Shown here: piece by piece, positions 39,897 through 49,484 of the stretch
Layout: every line of letters starts with the position of its first letter
Position numbering within the stretch: the first letter of the stretch is position 1
Assembly: GCA_900546885.1 (NCBI GenBank)
Contig: UREN01000001.1
Span: forward strand, 6,318-70,317
DNA from: an uncultured Oscillospiraceae bacterium
GTDB taxonomy: Bacteria > Bacillota > Clostridia > Oscillospirales > Ruminococcaceae
DNA length: 64,000 bases
Direction of reading: 5' to 3'
The notes under the pieces: generated by a model
What the model was told of the DNA's origin: nothing
Databases searched by the model: none
What the model saw: only the letters and a program-made list of their open reading frames with translations
Program-made: the position numbers and the translations under genes

Positions 39897-40700
39897 TCAG
39901 CCAAGGGCCACATCCATCACCATCATAATAACAAAGCCAGCCAGCACGCCCCATGTGCCGGTGTGAGAATGCTCGCCCAAATTTGCCTCGGGAATCAGCT
40001 CTTCCACCACCACATAAATCATGGCGCCCGCCGCAAAGCTTAAAAACCAGGGCATCAGCGGCTGCACACCACCTGCCACCAGCACGGCCAAAATGCCGCC
40101 CACAGGCTCTACAATGCCAGAGAGTGCGCCGTATGCAAAGCTGCGCGTGCGGGAAAGGCCCTCTCTTCGCAGCGGCAGGCTGATGGCCGCCCCCTCGGGG
40201 AAATTTTGCAGGCCGATGCCAAGCGCCAGCGCAAGGGCCGAGGCCATTGTCACTGCTCCGCCGGGCACACTTTCCGCCGAGGCTGCCAGGGCGCATGTAA
40301 GGCCCACGGCCATACCCTCTGGAATATTATGCAGCGTCACAGCCAGCACCAGCAGCGTGGTGCGCTTCAGCGGTGTGTGCGGGCCCTCCGGCTCTCTGGC
40401 GCCGGGGTGCAGGTGCGGCATCACCGCATCCAGCACCAGCAGAAACGCCGCGCCCAGCAAAAAGCCGCCCGCCGCGGGCACCCAGCCGGGCAGGCCGCCG
40501 GCCTCTTCCGCCATTTCAATGGCCGGAATCAGAAGGCTCCATACACTGGCCGCCACCATCACCCCGGCGGCAAAGCCCAGAAATACCCGCTGAAAAGCGT
40601 GGCTGACCTCTTTGCGGAAAAAGAACACCACGCTGGCACCGGCCGCCGTCATCAAAAAGGTAAACCCTGTGCCCAGGGCCGTCATACTCAATGCATTCAT
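39897..40700 (-). CDS. ZIP-family divalent metal transporter
   Basis: Membrane importer of zinc or related metals, 267 residues with eight helices, close to ZupT/GufA proteins. Start at 40700 with GAGGAGAG upstream. The metal path is visible as HNIPEGMAVG in helix 4 and QNFPEGAAIS in helix 5; the His-rich loop VMPHLHPGA lies between helices 3 and 4. A second acidic box FLSFAAGAMIYVVVEELIPE matches the family C-terminal half. Direction and metal are inferred from the family. Confidence 0.92.
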   Translation of the reverse strand: MNALSMTALGTGFTFLMTAAGASVVFFFRKEVSHAFQRVFLGFAAGVMVAASVWSLLIPAIEMAEEAGGLPGWVPAAGGFLLGAAFLLVLDAVMPHLHPGAREPEGPHTPLKRTTLLVLAVTLHNIPEGMAVGLTCALAASAESVPGGAVTMASALALALGIGLQNFPEGAAISLPLRREGLSRTRSFAYGALSGIVEPVGGILAVLVAGGVQPLMPWFLSFAAGAMIYVVVEELIPEANLGEHSHTGTWGVLAGFVIMMVMDVALG

Positions 40701-40829
40701 ATTATCTCTCCTCTTGCCCGGCAAACGCCCGGCGCATGGGGCCGGCAGATGCCCGGCGCCCGCAGGCGGCTGCCTGCAGCCCTCTGCTGTTATCATATCA
40801 CATCTGCACGGTGCGTGTGAATCCTGCGC

Positions 40830-40865
40830 AAAAAAAGAAAAGCCGGGGGCACGCTGTGCCCCCGG
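40830..40865 (-). terminator. Terminator of ftsH
   Basis: 10-bp stem CCGGGGGCAC / GTGCCCCCGG with a three-base loop; on the minus strand it is followed by TTTTCTTTTTT. Confidence 0.85.
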
Positions 40866-40874
40866 AAAACGGTG

Positions 40875-42743
40875 TCAGGCCGCTTTTTCGTCATTCAAAA
40901 TGCGCATGAACTCTTCGCCGGTGATGGTTTCTTTTTCCAGCAGGTACCGGGCCAGCTCGTGCAGTTTATCCATATTTTCTTTCAAAATCCCCACGGCCTT
41001 TTCGTGCGCTTTGCGAATGATGGCCGTCACCTCTTTGTCCACCTCGGCGGCCGTCTGTTCACTGCAGGCCAGCGAGGCATCGCCGCCCAGATATTTGTTG
41101 TTCACCGTCTCAAGCGCGGTCATGTCAAATTTCTCGCTCATGCCAAGGCGTGTCACCATGCTGCGCGCCAGCTTGGTGGCCTGCTCGATATCGTTGGACG
41201 CGCCGGAGGTGACACTGCCGAAAATAAGCTCTTCGGCGCTGCGCCCGCCGGTGAGGGTGGCAATTTTGGCCAGCGCCTCTTCCTTGGAAAGCAGCACCTG
41301 GTCTGTCTCCGGCGTCTGCATGGTATAGCCCAGCGCGCCGGAAGTGCGCGGCACGATGGTGATTTTGGTGACAGGCGCCGAATTGCTCTGTTTGGCCGCC
41401 ACCAGGGCGTGGCCCACCTCGTGATACGCCACAATTTCTTTTTCATGCGGCGTGAGGATGGCGTTTTTCCGCTCGTAACCGGCCAGCACCACATCCACCG
41501 ATTCGGTCAGGTCTTCCTGCGTAACAATGCGGCGGCTGTGCTTTACCGCGCGCAGCGCCGCCTCGTTGATCAGGTTGGCAAGGTCTGCGCCGGAAGAGCC
41601 CGCCGTGGCGCGCGCCACGGCAAGAAAATCCACGTTATCCGCCATCATCACATTTTTGGCGTGCACCTTCAAAATGGCCTCGCGGCCCTTCAAATCCGGC
41701 AGTTCCACCGGGATGCGCCGGTCAAAGCGGCCCGGGCGCAGCAGCGCCGCGTCCAGCGTTTCGGGGCGGTTTGTGGCCGCCAGAATGATGATGCCCGTGG
41801 TGCCGTCAAAGCCGTCCATCTCGCTCAAAAGCTGGTTCAGCGTCTGCTCCCGCTCGTCGTTGCCGCCAATGCCCGCGCCATCGCGTTTTTTGCCAATGGT
41901 GTCAATCTCGTCAATAAACACAATGCACGGGGCCTTTTCCTTGGCCTGCTTAAACAAATCGCGCACGCGCGCGGCGCCCTGCCCCACAAACATCTCCACA
42001 AACTCGCTGCCCGCAATGGAGAAAAACGGCACGCCGGCCTCGCCCGCCACCGCCTTTGCAAGCAGCGTTTTGCCTGTGCCCGGCGGGCCCACCAGCAGGG
42101 CGCCCTTGGGCATGGTTGCGCCAATGCTGTTATATTTGGCGGGCGAGTGCAGGAAATCCACAATTTCGCTCAGGGCTTCCTTGGCCTCGTCCTGCCCGGC
42201 CACATCTGCAAAGCGCTTGCCCGTCTGGTTTTCCACATACAGTTTGGCGCTCGACTTGCCCATGCCAAACATTCCGCCGCCTCTTTTTTGCAGATAGCGC
42301 ATCATCCAAACCATGGGCAGCATCAAAATCAGCGTGGGCAGCACCCAGCTAACCAGAAAATCCATCAGGAAACCATTTTCCTGCGGGGTTACTTTTGTGA
42401 ATTTGATGTCTTCATTTGCGCTCAGCCTGTCCACCAGTTCGGCATCCGGAAAAGCACCGGTGGAGTAATAGGACACCTGCCCCGTGGAATCTTTGGCGCT
42501 GAAGATGATCTCTTGCCCATTTTCATCAATTTGGACGGTGTCTACTGTCACGCCCTCCACTTCGCCGTCCACCATGCGCAAAAAGGTGCCGTAATCCACC
42601 TCGGTGATATTGGCGCCATGCAGCATTGGCATTACAAAGGCGTTCAAAAGCATCATAATCAGCAGCGCAATGGCCGCGTATAGAAAGAAATTGCGCCGGT
42701 TCTGGTTCGGCGTCTGCGGGCCAAGGCCCGGTTGGTCGTTCAT
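40875..42743 (-). CDS. ftsH: ATP-dependent zinc metalloprotease FtsH
   Basis: Membrane-bound AAA+ protease that degrades misfolded membrane and short-lived proteins. 622 residues from ATG 42743; AAGGAG is 8 bases upstream of this ATG and only 2 from the in-frame ATG at 42749. Two transmembrane helices flank a periplasm-side domain of about 80 residues. Walker A GPPGTGKT, Walker B IVFIDEID, second region of homology [20 protein letters not shown], and the M41 zinc site HEVGH with the third ligand Asp in the C-terminal helix bundle are all present. Confidence 0.96.
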   Translation of the reverse strand: MNDQPGLGPQTPNQNRRNFFLYAAIALLIMMLLNAFVMPMLHGANITEVDYGTFLRMVDGEVEGVTVDTVQIDENGQEIIFSAKDSTGQVSYYSTGAFPDAELVDRLSANEDIKFTKVTPQENGFLMDFLVSWVLPTLILMLPMVWMMRYLQKRGGGMFGMGKSSAKLYVENQTGKRFADVAGQDEAKEALSEIVDFLHSPAKYNSIGATMPKGALLVGPPGTGKTLLAKAVAGEAGVPFFSIAGSEFVEMFVGQGAARVRDLFKQAKEKAPCIVFIDEIDTIGKKRDGAGIGGNDEREQTLNQLLSEMDGFDGTTGIIILAATNRPETLDAALLRPGRFDRRIPVELPDLKGREAILKVHAKNVMMADNVDFLAVARATAGSSGADLANLINEAALRAVKHSRRIVTQEDLTESVDVVLAGYERKNAILTPHEKEIVAYHEVGHALVAAKQSNSAPVTKITIVPRTSGALGYTMQTPETDQVLLSKEEALAKIATLTGGRSAEELIFGSVTSGASNDIEQATKLARSMVTRLGMSEKFDMTALETVNNKYLGGDASLACSEQTAAEVDKEVTAIIRKAHEKAVGILKENMDKLHELARYLLEKETITGEEFMRILNDEKAA

Positions 42744-42799
42744 TTGCATATCTCCTTCCGGCGGCCCCTGCCGCCTTCTTAACACAAGGATACGGTAAA

Positions 42800-42829
42800 A
42801 TTATGAAGGTTTCTGCCACGCTGTGTGAA
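42800..42829 (-). promoter_or_regulatory. Probable ftsH promoter
   Basis: Minus-strand TTCACA (42824-42829), 18-bp spacer, CATAAT (42800-42805). Confidence 0.45.
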
Positions 42830-42865
42830 AACACGGTGAAAGGCACCGTGCCGCCCGGCACAGCC

Positions 42866-44098
42866 TTAGAACACCCACTCTCCCCGGGCAAACAGCGGCA
42901 CGGTGCGGCCGTCTTTCGTTTGCCCTGTAATGGTGGTGTCGGCCGCGCCAATCATCACGTCCTCATGCACCAGTGAATCGTTCACGCCAAGGGCCAGAAG
43001 CTGTTCCTTGCTCATGGCGTTGCCGCCCTTCACCGTGCCGGGGTACCCGGCGCCGAAAGCAATGTGGCAGGCGGCGTTTTCGTCAAACAGCGTGCTGTAG
43101 AACAAAATGCCGCTTTGGTTGATGGGGCTGGAGGCAGGCACCAGCGCAACCTCGCCAATGTGGCGCGCACCCTCGTCTGTATCCAGCAGATGGCCCAACA
43201 GCGCCTCGTTCTTTTCTGCGTGATATTCCACCACGCGGCCGTGCTCAAAGCGCACCCAGAAGCCGTCAATAATTTCGCCGTTGTACACATAGGGCTTTGT
43301 GCCGTGCACGATGCCGTCCACCTTGTCTTTGTGGGGGGCGGTGAACACCTCTTCTGTGGGGATATTGGGCAAAAACTCGTAGCCCTGGGGCGTGCGGCCG
43401 CCCGCGGCCTCCCAGGTGTGGTTCTCGGCCAGGCCCACGGTGAGGTTTGTGCCGTTGGCGCTTTCAAAGTGAACGCTTTCCAGCTGCAGCTCGTTCAGGC
43501 GGTTGCGGCGCGCCTCCAGCTTTGCCAGATGTTCACGCCAGGCGGCGGTGACGTCGGTGCCCTCCTGGACGCGGCACACCTGAAAAATGGCCTGCCACAG
43601 CTTTTCCTCTGCGTTTTCATCGCCGGGGAACACCTTTTTGGCCCAGGCCGGGCCGGGGATGGCCACGATGCTCCACTGCACCTTATCCTTCATGGTGTAA
43701 TCGCGCCAGGCGGCCAGCGCCTCGCGGCGCGCCTTGTTGGCGCGTGCAATCTTCTGTGCGTCCAGCCCCTTGAACACCTCCGGGTCGGAATCGTGGATGT
43801 TCAGAATGCAGGCGCCGCCCTCGCTCTCGGCATAGTCCAGATAGCTGCGCAGTATATAGGGCTTCACGTCTTCCAGCGTCTCCACACTTGCATTTTCCAT
43901 CCGGATGCGGGCAATCTGCTCGTCCGTATACTTCATCACCACATCGCGCGCGCCGGCCTCAAAGGCAACTTGGGCGCACAGGCGGGCAAAGGGGGCGCTC
44001 TCTACCGAGCAGGAAATCAGCATTGTCTGCCCCTTCTGGGGGTTCACGCCCACCTTAACGGCAAATTCGGCATATTGTTTCAGCAGGTCTTCTCTCAT
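42866..44098 (-). CDS. M29-family metallo-aminopeptidase (AmpS/PepS-type)
   Basis: Cytosolic dimeric aminopeptidase with a two-metal site, 410 residues, full length. N-terminal half: VKVGVNPQKGQTMLISCSVES. The metal-binding C-terminal half shows NIPTEEVFTAPHKDKVDG (Glu ligand), WVRFEHGRVVEYHAEKNE, GARHIGEVALVP (Glu, His), YSTLFDENAACHIAFG (His) and LVHEDVMIG (His, Asp). These match the M29 ligand pattern. Upstream AAAAAGGAG. Likely trims peptides from uptake or protein turnover. Confidence 0.93.
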   Translation of the reverse strand: MREDLLKQYAEFAVKVGVNPQKGQTMLISCSVESAPFARLCAQVAFEAGARDVVMKYTDEQIARIRMENASVETLEDVKPYILRSYLDYAESEGGACILNIHDSDPEVFKGLDAQKIARANKARREALAAWRDYTMKDKVQWSIVAIPGPAWAKKVFPGDENAEEKLWQAIFQVCRVQEGTDVTAAWREHLAKLEARRNRLNELQLESVHFESANGTNLTVGLAENHTWEAAGGRTPQGYEFLPNIPTEEVFTAPHKDKVDGIVHGTKPYVYNGEIIDGFWVRFEHGRVVEYHAEKNEALLGHLLDTDEGARHIGEVALVPASSPINQSGILFYSTLFDENAACHIAFGAGYPGTVKGGNAMSKEQLLALGVNDSLVHEDVMIGAADTTITGQTKDGRTVPLFARGEWVF

Positions 44099-44160
44099 GG
44101 TGTTGTTCTCCTTTTTCTGCCGCGCACGGCGGAGCGGTTTGCATGATATTGCGCCCTTTG

Positions 44161-45609
44161 TTACAAGCTTTTCTCAAGGCGCGTGAAAAATTCCACCGTT
44201 TTCGCAACTTCTGCCACCGGGATGCGCTCGTCATCGTTGTGAATGAGCCCGCGCTGCTGCGCGGAAAGATGCATGGCGCTGAACTTGTATACATCCTCAC
44301 AGAAGCCGGCATAGTGACGGCTGTCGGAACAGGCAATCATCAAATAGGGCGAGACAAGGCAGCCCTGCCAGGTGTGGGCCACCGCCTTTGCCAGCTTGTT
44401 CCAATGCTCGCCCTCAGTGGACGCATAGGGGCTTGCCTGCTGGGCATCGCGCACCGTGACGGTGACGTTTTCGCCGCCAGCCACCTGCTGCATATACGCC
44501 TGCACGCTGTCGGGCGTATCCGCATTGATCAGGCGCACATTCACACCCGCCGTGGCCTCGTTGGGCATGACATTGATTTGCTTCGAGCCCTGGGCCATGG
44601 TAAAGGCAAAGGTGGTGCGCATCATGGCATTGATCTCGCCGCCCAGCTTTTCCGCCAGGGCGCACAGCAGGCCGCCAAAGCACCACAGGTTTGCCAGCAC
44701 CAGCCGCAGGCCGAAGGGCGTGTGCGGCGCCACCACGCGCAGAAATTCCCGCACGGGCTTGGTGAGGTGCGCCTTCATGGGCTTTGCCTCCAGCTTGGCA
44801 ACGGCCCTGGCCATGCTGCCCACAGCGCTGGGCCGCGTGGGGTGGCTGGCATGGCCGCCTTCGCTTTTGGCCGTAAGCGTCACGTCCATCATGCCCTTTT
44901 CCCCAATGCCAACCACTGCAAGCGGCCGCGTCAGGCCGGGGAACACGCCGTCCACCACAGCGCCGCCTTCGTCCAGCACAAAAGCGGGCTTCACGCCCTG
45001 CTGCTGCAGGTAGGCAATGATGTCCTTTGCCCCGTGGCCAAACACCTCTTCATCGCCGCCAAAGGCAAAGTAGACGTCCCGCTTCGGGACAAACCCCTGT
45101 TTGATCAGGCTTTCCGCCGCCTCCATCACGCCCAGCAGCGTAATCTTTGTGTCCAGCGTGCCGCGGCCCCACAGTTCCCCGTCAAACACTTCGCCGCAGA
45201 ACGGCGGGTGCTTCCAGCGGGCCTCTTCCACCGGCACCACGTCATAATGTGCCATCAACACCGTGGGCCCGGCACTGCTTTCCCCTTTCCAGCGGAACAA
45301 AAGGCCTGTGGTGCGCCCCTCGCCCTGGCACAGCACAGGCGGGCACGCCTCGTGCACGGCCGGGTAAAGTTCTTTCAGCGTTTCGCGGAACGTTTCGAAC
45401 GGCGCTTCATCCACCTTTGCCTCGTCATAATTTGACACCGTGGGGATGCGCACCAGCTGCGCCAGGCGCCGCACAGCGCCTTCGCCGTCCACCGAAATTT
45501 CTTCGCGCTGCCCCCAGTCCTCTTCCACCGGCCTGCAGGCCGCGGCGCGCACGGCAAGCACGGCCACAAACATGGCAAGCGCAGCAAAGATCAGCCAGAT
45601 CCACATCAT
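44161..45609 (-). CDS. Membrane-anchored M20 carboxypeptidase (PM20D1/CPS1-like)
   Basis: 482-residue zinc peptidase. Start at 45609 with AAGGGG upstream. The N-terminus is a transmembrane anchor (about residues 2-22), then VRIPTVSNYD opens the M20 domain. Zinc site: His-Tyr-Asp in VLMAHYDVVPVE, GRGTLDTK, catalytic Glu pair in GGDEEVFGHGA, LDEGGAV, and the late His in LIHNDDERIPV. The size and GRGTLDTK/DEEVFG variants resemble CPS1/PM20D1-type enzymes, which split or form N-acyl amino acids or act on dipeptides. The substrate is not predictable, but the anchor suggests action at the membrane. Confidence 0.85.
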   Translation of the reverse strand: MMWIWLIFAALAMFVAVLAVRAAACRPVEEDWGQREEISVDGEGAVRRLAQLVRIPTVSNYDEAKVDEAPFETFRETLKELYPAVHEACPPVLCQGEGRTTGLLFRWKGESSAGPTVLMAHYDVVPVEEARWKHPPFCGEVFDGELWGRGTLDTKITLLGVMEAAESLIKQGFVPKRDVYFAFGGDEEVFGHGAKDIIAYLQQQGVKPAFVLDEGGAVVDGVFPGLTRPLAVVGIGEKGMMDVTLTAKSEGGHASHPTRPSAVGSMARAVAKLEAKPMKAHLTKPVREFLRVVAPHTPFGLRLVLANLWCFGGLLCALAEKLGGEINAMMRTTFAFTMAQGSKQINVMPNEATAGVNVRLINADTPDSVQAYMQQVAGGENVTVTVRDAQQASPYASTEGEHWNKLAKAVAHTWQGCLVSPYLMIACSDSRHYAGFCEDVYKFSAMHLSAQQRGLIHNDDERIPVAEVAKTVEFFTRLEKSL

Positions 45610-45726
45610 TCCAGAACACCCCTTCTGCCTGTGCGCCCGCCGGCGCGGGCCAGGGCGGCCGCAGCGCAGCGTGCCGGCGGCGTCAAAAGGCCCCGGCAGC
45701 CGCGGCGCACAGAACATGTTTATTTT

Positions 45727-45755
45727 ATCATAGCACAAACGCACTGGAATGGAAA
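45727..45755 (-). promoter_or_regulatory. Promoter of the M20 peptidase gene
   Basis: Minus-strand TTTCCA (45750-45755), 17-bp spacer, TATGAT (45727-45732). Confidence 0.5.
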
Positions 45756-45838
45756 GCGACAAAGTCACACACCGCGGGCACATGCCGCAAACTTTCCTCT
45801 GCTTCAAGTTCTGGCCGCTAAAATAGAACACGCCTCCA

Positions 45839-45867
45839 TTGTGCGGCGCGGCACACGGCCGTATAAT
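45839..45867 (+). promoter_or_regulatory. Promoter of the XRE/TPR regulator gene
   Basis: TTGTGC (45839-45844), 17-bp spacer, TATAAT (45862-45867), 44 bases before the start. Confidence 0.72.
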
Positions 45868-45911
45868 AAAGCTGACCGGCCGGGACAACATCAAATTTAG
45901 GAGGCAGCCAG

Positions 45912-46994
45912 ATGAAATTTCAGGATATTGTGCGCTGCAAGCGCCGCGAGCTGGGCCTGACGCAGGAGCAGGCGGCCCGCAGGCTGGGCGTTTCGCCTGC
46001 CGCCGTAAGCAAATGGGAAAGTGGGCAAAGCCTGCCGGACACACCCCTGTTCGCCCCGCTGGCAAGGCTTTTGCACACGGACCTCAACACCCTGCTTTCC
46101 TTTGAAGAAGAGCCGGAGCCCGCGCGCGTGGCGCAGCTGCTAAACGAGGTTGCACGCCTGCTTCAGGCAGAGGGCTATGAGGCAGCCTTTGCCTATGCCA
46201 TGGATGTGCTGCGGGAATACCCCTCCTGCGACATGCTGGCCTATGGGTTTGCAGCCTCGCTGTTGGGCGGGTTGGAACTGGCCCCGCCTGCGCAGGGGCG
46301 CGAAACCTTTGAAGCGGAGCTGGACAGCCTGCTGGAGCGCGCGGCTGGTGCCGGGGACGCCGGGGTGCGCGTGCCCGCCCAACAGCTGTTGATCAACCGC
46401 TGCATTCAAAAAAAGGACACGGCGCGCGCCGAGGCCCTGCTGGGCCAGCTGCCGCAGGCAACGTTTGAGCCGGCCCTCATCCGCGCTTCCATCCACCGCG
46501 CCAAAGGCGAGGACGGGCAGGCCGCCCGCCTGCTGGAGGGGTTTTTGGCGCAAAGTGCGGCCAACCTGCAGGGGGCGCTGATGCAGTTGAGCGAAATTGC
46601 CCTGAAAGAAGGTGACAGCCAGGCCGCCTGCACCATTGCGCATACGGCGCAGGAAGTATTCCGCTTGCTGGGGCTTTGGGGCCCCAGCCTGGTAACGCCC
46701 ATGCTGCAGCTGAATGCACAGAAAAAAGATGTGCCCGGCACGCTGGCCTGCCTGGAAGAATTTCTGGCCGCGCTGCAGCAGCCCTGGCAGGCAAATGCCA
46801 CGCCGCTATACCGCCATGTGCCTGCCAAAAATGCAGATTTTGGGCCCAATTTTGCCGCCATGATTGCACGCGCGCTGCGCACAGACAAAGATTTTGCCTT
46901 TCTGCACGGGGAGCCCGGCTTCGAGGCCATTCTGCAACAATTTGAGCAGGCGGCCGCCTGCGGGCAGCGGGCGGCAGAACCTGTTGAAATGTAA
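45912..46994 (+). CDS. XRE-family regulator with helical-repeat (TPR-like) C-terminus
   Basis: 360 residues with TAGGAGG upstream. Residues 5-60 are a Cro/CI-type helix-turn-helix (LGLTQEQAARRLGVSPAAVSKWESG). The remaining 300 residues are Ala/Leu-rich helices in pairs, resembling TPR or similar solenoid repeats. Such fusions often bind peptides or partner proteins (RRNPP-like) or simply dimerise. It is divergent from the M20 peptidase gene, which makes that gene a likely target. A terminator follows directly, so it is monocistronic. Confidence 0.85.
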   Translation: MKFQDIVRCKRRELGLTQEQAARRLGVSPAAVSKWESGQSLPDTPLFAPLARLLHTDLNTLLSFEEEPEPARVAQLLNEVARLLQAEGYEAAFAYAMDVLREYPSCDMLAYGFAASLLGGLELAPPAQGRETFEAELDSLLERAAGAGDAGVRVPAQQLLINRCIQKKDTARAEALLGQLPQATFEPALIRASIHRAKGEDGQAARLLEGFLAQSAANLQGALMQLSEIALKEGDSQAACTIAHTAQEVFRLLGLWGPSLVTPMLQLNAQKKDVPGTLACLEEFLAALQQPWQANATPLYRHVPAKNADFGPNFAAMIARALRTDKDFAFLHGEPGFEAILQQFEQAAACGQRAAEPVEM

Positions 46995-47030
46995 AACCGG
47001 GCAGGGGTGTTGCCCTGCTCGGCCTTTGCC

Positions 47031-47076
47031 AAAGCGCCCCGCTCTGCCGTTTACCCGGCAGGGCGGGGCGCTTTTC
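47031..47076 (+). terminator. Terminator after the XRE/TPR gene
   Basis: 12-bp stem AAAGCGCCCCGC / GCGGGGCGCTTT with an inner TGCCG/CGGCA stem, followed by TTTTC. Confidence 0.85.
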
Positions 47077-47185
47077 TGTTTTTTATAAAAGGCACGCAGC
47101 CCCAGCCCCATGGAAACAGAGGCCAGCTGCCTGGCCGCAAAGCGGCACGGCACCCGGCCGCTGCATTTAAGCAAAGCTGCCGGCC

Positions 47186-49207
47186 TCAGTTCAAAGCCGT
47201 CTTTTCTGCAAACAGGCGCTGTGCCGCCGCGCGCAGGGGCGCATTTTCTTCGCTTTGCAGGGCGGGGTCTTGTTCCAGAAGGGCCTGCGCCTCGCTTTGC
47301 GCGGCATACAGTGCGCGCGTATCCGTGGCCAGGTTCGCCACCCGCAGGCTGGGCAGGCCGTGCTGGCGGCTGCCAAAAAAGTCGCCTGGGCCACGCGTCT
47401 CCAAATCAAATTTGGCAACCTCAAACCCGTCCGTGGTGTGGCACAAAAACGACAGGCGCTTTTTAACACTGTCTGTCACATGGTCTGAAATCAGGATGCA
47501 GAAGGCCTCCCCGCCGCCGCGCCCCACACGGCCCCGCAGCTGGTGCAGGGCAGAAAGGCCATAGCGCTCGGCGTTTTCAATCACGATGCAGGTTGCATTG
47601 GGCACGTCCACCCCCACTTCAATCACCGTTGTGGATACAAGCACATCCAGCTCGTGCGCCTTAAAGCTCTGCATCACAGCCGCCTTTTCCGGGCCCTTCA
47701 TGCGGCCGTGCAGCAGGCCGATGCGCCTGCCGGGCAGAAGGGGACGCGCCACTTCGTCAATATACGCCGAAGCGGCCTGCATGTCGCTTTCGCCCTCTTC
47801 AATCAGCGGGCACACAATATATGCCTGCCGCCCCGCGCCAAGCTGCCGGGCCAGAAAGCCGTACATATCGGCCCGCTTTCTGCCCGTGATGGCATATGTC
47901 TTTACCGGGGTGCGGCCGGGCGGCAGCTCGTCCAGCACCGAAATGTCCAAATCGCCAAACAAAAGCAGCCCCAGTGTGCGCGGAATGGGCGTGGCGCTCA
48001 TCACCAGCAGGTGGGGGTTGTCGGCCTTATCGGCCAGCGCCGCGCGCTGGCGCACGCCAAAACGGTGCTGTTCGTCCGTCACGGCAAGCCCAAGGCGCGC
48101 AAACCGCACGCCCTCGCCCAGCACGGCGTGCGTGCCCACCACAAGCTGTGCCGCCCCCGTGCGGATGGCGTCCAGTGCGCTTTGGCGCGCGGCGCCCTTT
48201 ACCCCGGCCGTCAGCAGAGCCACCGAAATGCCCATTGGCTCCAGCATATCCGCCAATGTGGCCGCATGTTGCGAGGCCAGAATTTCCGTGGGGGCCATCA
48301 GCACGCTTTGGTAGCCATTGCGCGCCGCCATATACACGGCCGCGGCGGCCACCAAGGTTTTGCCGCTGCCCACGTCGCCCTGCAGCAGGCGGTTCATGGG
48401 GCTTTGGCCAGCCATGTCGCGGGCAATCTCCTGCACGGCGCGGCGCTGCGCCCCCGTGGGGGTAAAGGGCAGCGAGGCCCAAAAGGGCGCAAAATTCACC
48501 GCCTGCATCTGTGCGCCGGTGCGCACAGCCTCGCGCCCGCGCAAAAGCAGCAGCCCCAGCTGAAGCACCAGCAGTTCTTCGTAAATCAGCCGCCTGCGCG
48601 CCGCATGCACCTCGGCCATCGAGCGCGGAAAATGCATGCTGCGCACCGCCTGCTCTTTGCTGCACAGGCGGTATTTTTCCACCATCCAGGCGGGCAGAGG
48701 GTCTTCGATATGTGGAACCGCCTCAAACGCCGCACGCACGCATTTTTGAATTGACCGGCTGTTAAGCCCCTCGGTTTGCGGGTAGACAGGCACAAAAGGC
48801 GTGGCCGACGCCTCGGCAGGGGACACCACGGTGGGGTTTACCATCTCGCGCTGGGCAAACCCGCCCGCCACCTTGCCGAAGAACAAATAGCTGCGCCCAA
48901 CCTCCAGTTTCTGAGTGGCGTAGCGGCTGTTGAAATAGGTGAGCACCAGGCCGGCCGTCTCATCGCCCGCCATTACGCGCGCCATCAGCTTGCCGCCCTT
49001 TACGCGCACGGGCGCATGCTTTTCATACACCTGCGCGCGCACCACACACTTGGTGTCAAACGGGGCGCTTGCCACCGGGTAGGGTTTGGAATAATCCACA
49101 TAGTCGCGCGGGTAAAACTCCAGAAGGTCTTCCACACAGTGGATGCCCAGCTTTTGCAAAAGCGCGGCGCGCTTTTCTCCCACGCCTTTCAAATAACGTA
49201 TTTCCAT
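47186..49207 (-). CDS. recG: ATP-dependent DNA helicase RecG
   Basis: Remodels stalled replication forks and branched recombination structures. 673 residues from ATG 49207 (AAGGAGGG 8 bases upstream); the frame is open further but this start gives the normal family length. The N-terminal wedge/OB domain begins RYLKGVGEKRAALLQKLG; Walker A is GDVGSGKT, the Walker B-type box is VTDEQHRFG, then SATPIPRTL, TTVIEVGVDVPNA and QLRGRVGRG, and the C-terminal TRG motif FDLETRGPGDFFG. It is downstream of the fakA gene on the same strand with a 277-base gap. Confidence 0.97.
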   Translation of the reverse strand: MEIRYLKGVGEKRAALLQKLGIHCVEDLLEFYPRDYVDYSKPYPVASAPFDTKCVVRAQVYEKHAPVRVKGGKLMARVMAGDETAGLVLTYFNSRYATQKLEVGRSYLFFGKVAGGFAQREMVNPTVVSPAEASATPFVPVYPQTEGLNSRSIQKCVRAAFEAVPHIEDPLPAWMVEKYRLCSKEQAVRSMHFPRSMAEVHAARRRLIYEELLVLQLGLLLLRGREAVRTGAQMQAVNFAPFWASLPFTPTGAQRRAVQEIARDMAGQSPMNRLLQGDVGSGKTLVAAAAVYMAARNGYQSVLMAPTEILASQHAATLADMLEPMGISVALLTAGVKGAARQSALDAIRTGAAQLVVGTHAVLGEGVRFARLGLAVTDEQHRFGVRQRAALADKADNPHLLVMSATPIPRTLGLLLFGDLDISVLDELPPGRTPVKTYAITGRKRADMYGFLARQLGAGRQAYIVCPLIEEGESDMQAASAYIDEVARPLLPGRRIGLLHGRMKGPEKAAVMQSFKAHELDVLVSTTVIEVGVDVPNATCIVIENAERYGLSALHQLRGRVGRGGGEAFCILISDHVTDSVKKRLSFLCHTTDGFEVAKFDLETRGPGDFFGSRQHGLPSLRVANLATDTRALYAAQSEAQALLEQDPALQSEENAPLRAAAQRLFAEKTALN

Positions 49208-49310
49208 CTGTACGGCCCTCCTTCCGCCTGTTTTCCCCGGCCGGGGCATTGCCCGGTTTTGGGGGTAAGAAAACATTGCCCGCAGCCTGCGGCCTTGCGC
49301 TATTACAGGC

Positions 49311-49324
49311 TCAAAGCGCTTTGA
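49311..49324. promoter_or_regulatory. 14-bp palindrome TCAAAGCGCTTTGA in the gap upstream of recG
   Basis: Perfect palindrome about 100 bases upstream of the recG start. Its core AAAGCGCTTT is close to the CcpA cre consensus, with two mismatches at the outer positions. Function uncertain. Confidence 0.4.
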
Positions 49325-49484
49325 CAGCCGCCTGTGGGCGTGCCTGCCGCACTTCCTGGTAATAACATCAAAACCGCCGGGCTGCGGGTGTTTTCAGGGC
49401 CTGGCCGCGGCGAACCACAGCCAGGCCCAATCTGTTTTGCCCAAAGGCAGCCGTTCCGGGCACAGCCCTGGCCGCTCTCTTTTT

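Larger units (their letters stand above)
45610..45911. other. 302-base divergent promoter region
   Basis: Between the M20 peptidase gene (minus) and the XRE regulator gene (plus); it carries one promoter in each direction and no coding sequence that I can support. Confidence 0.7.
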
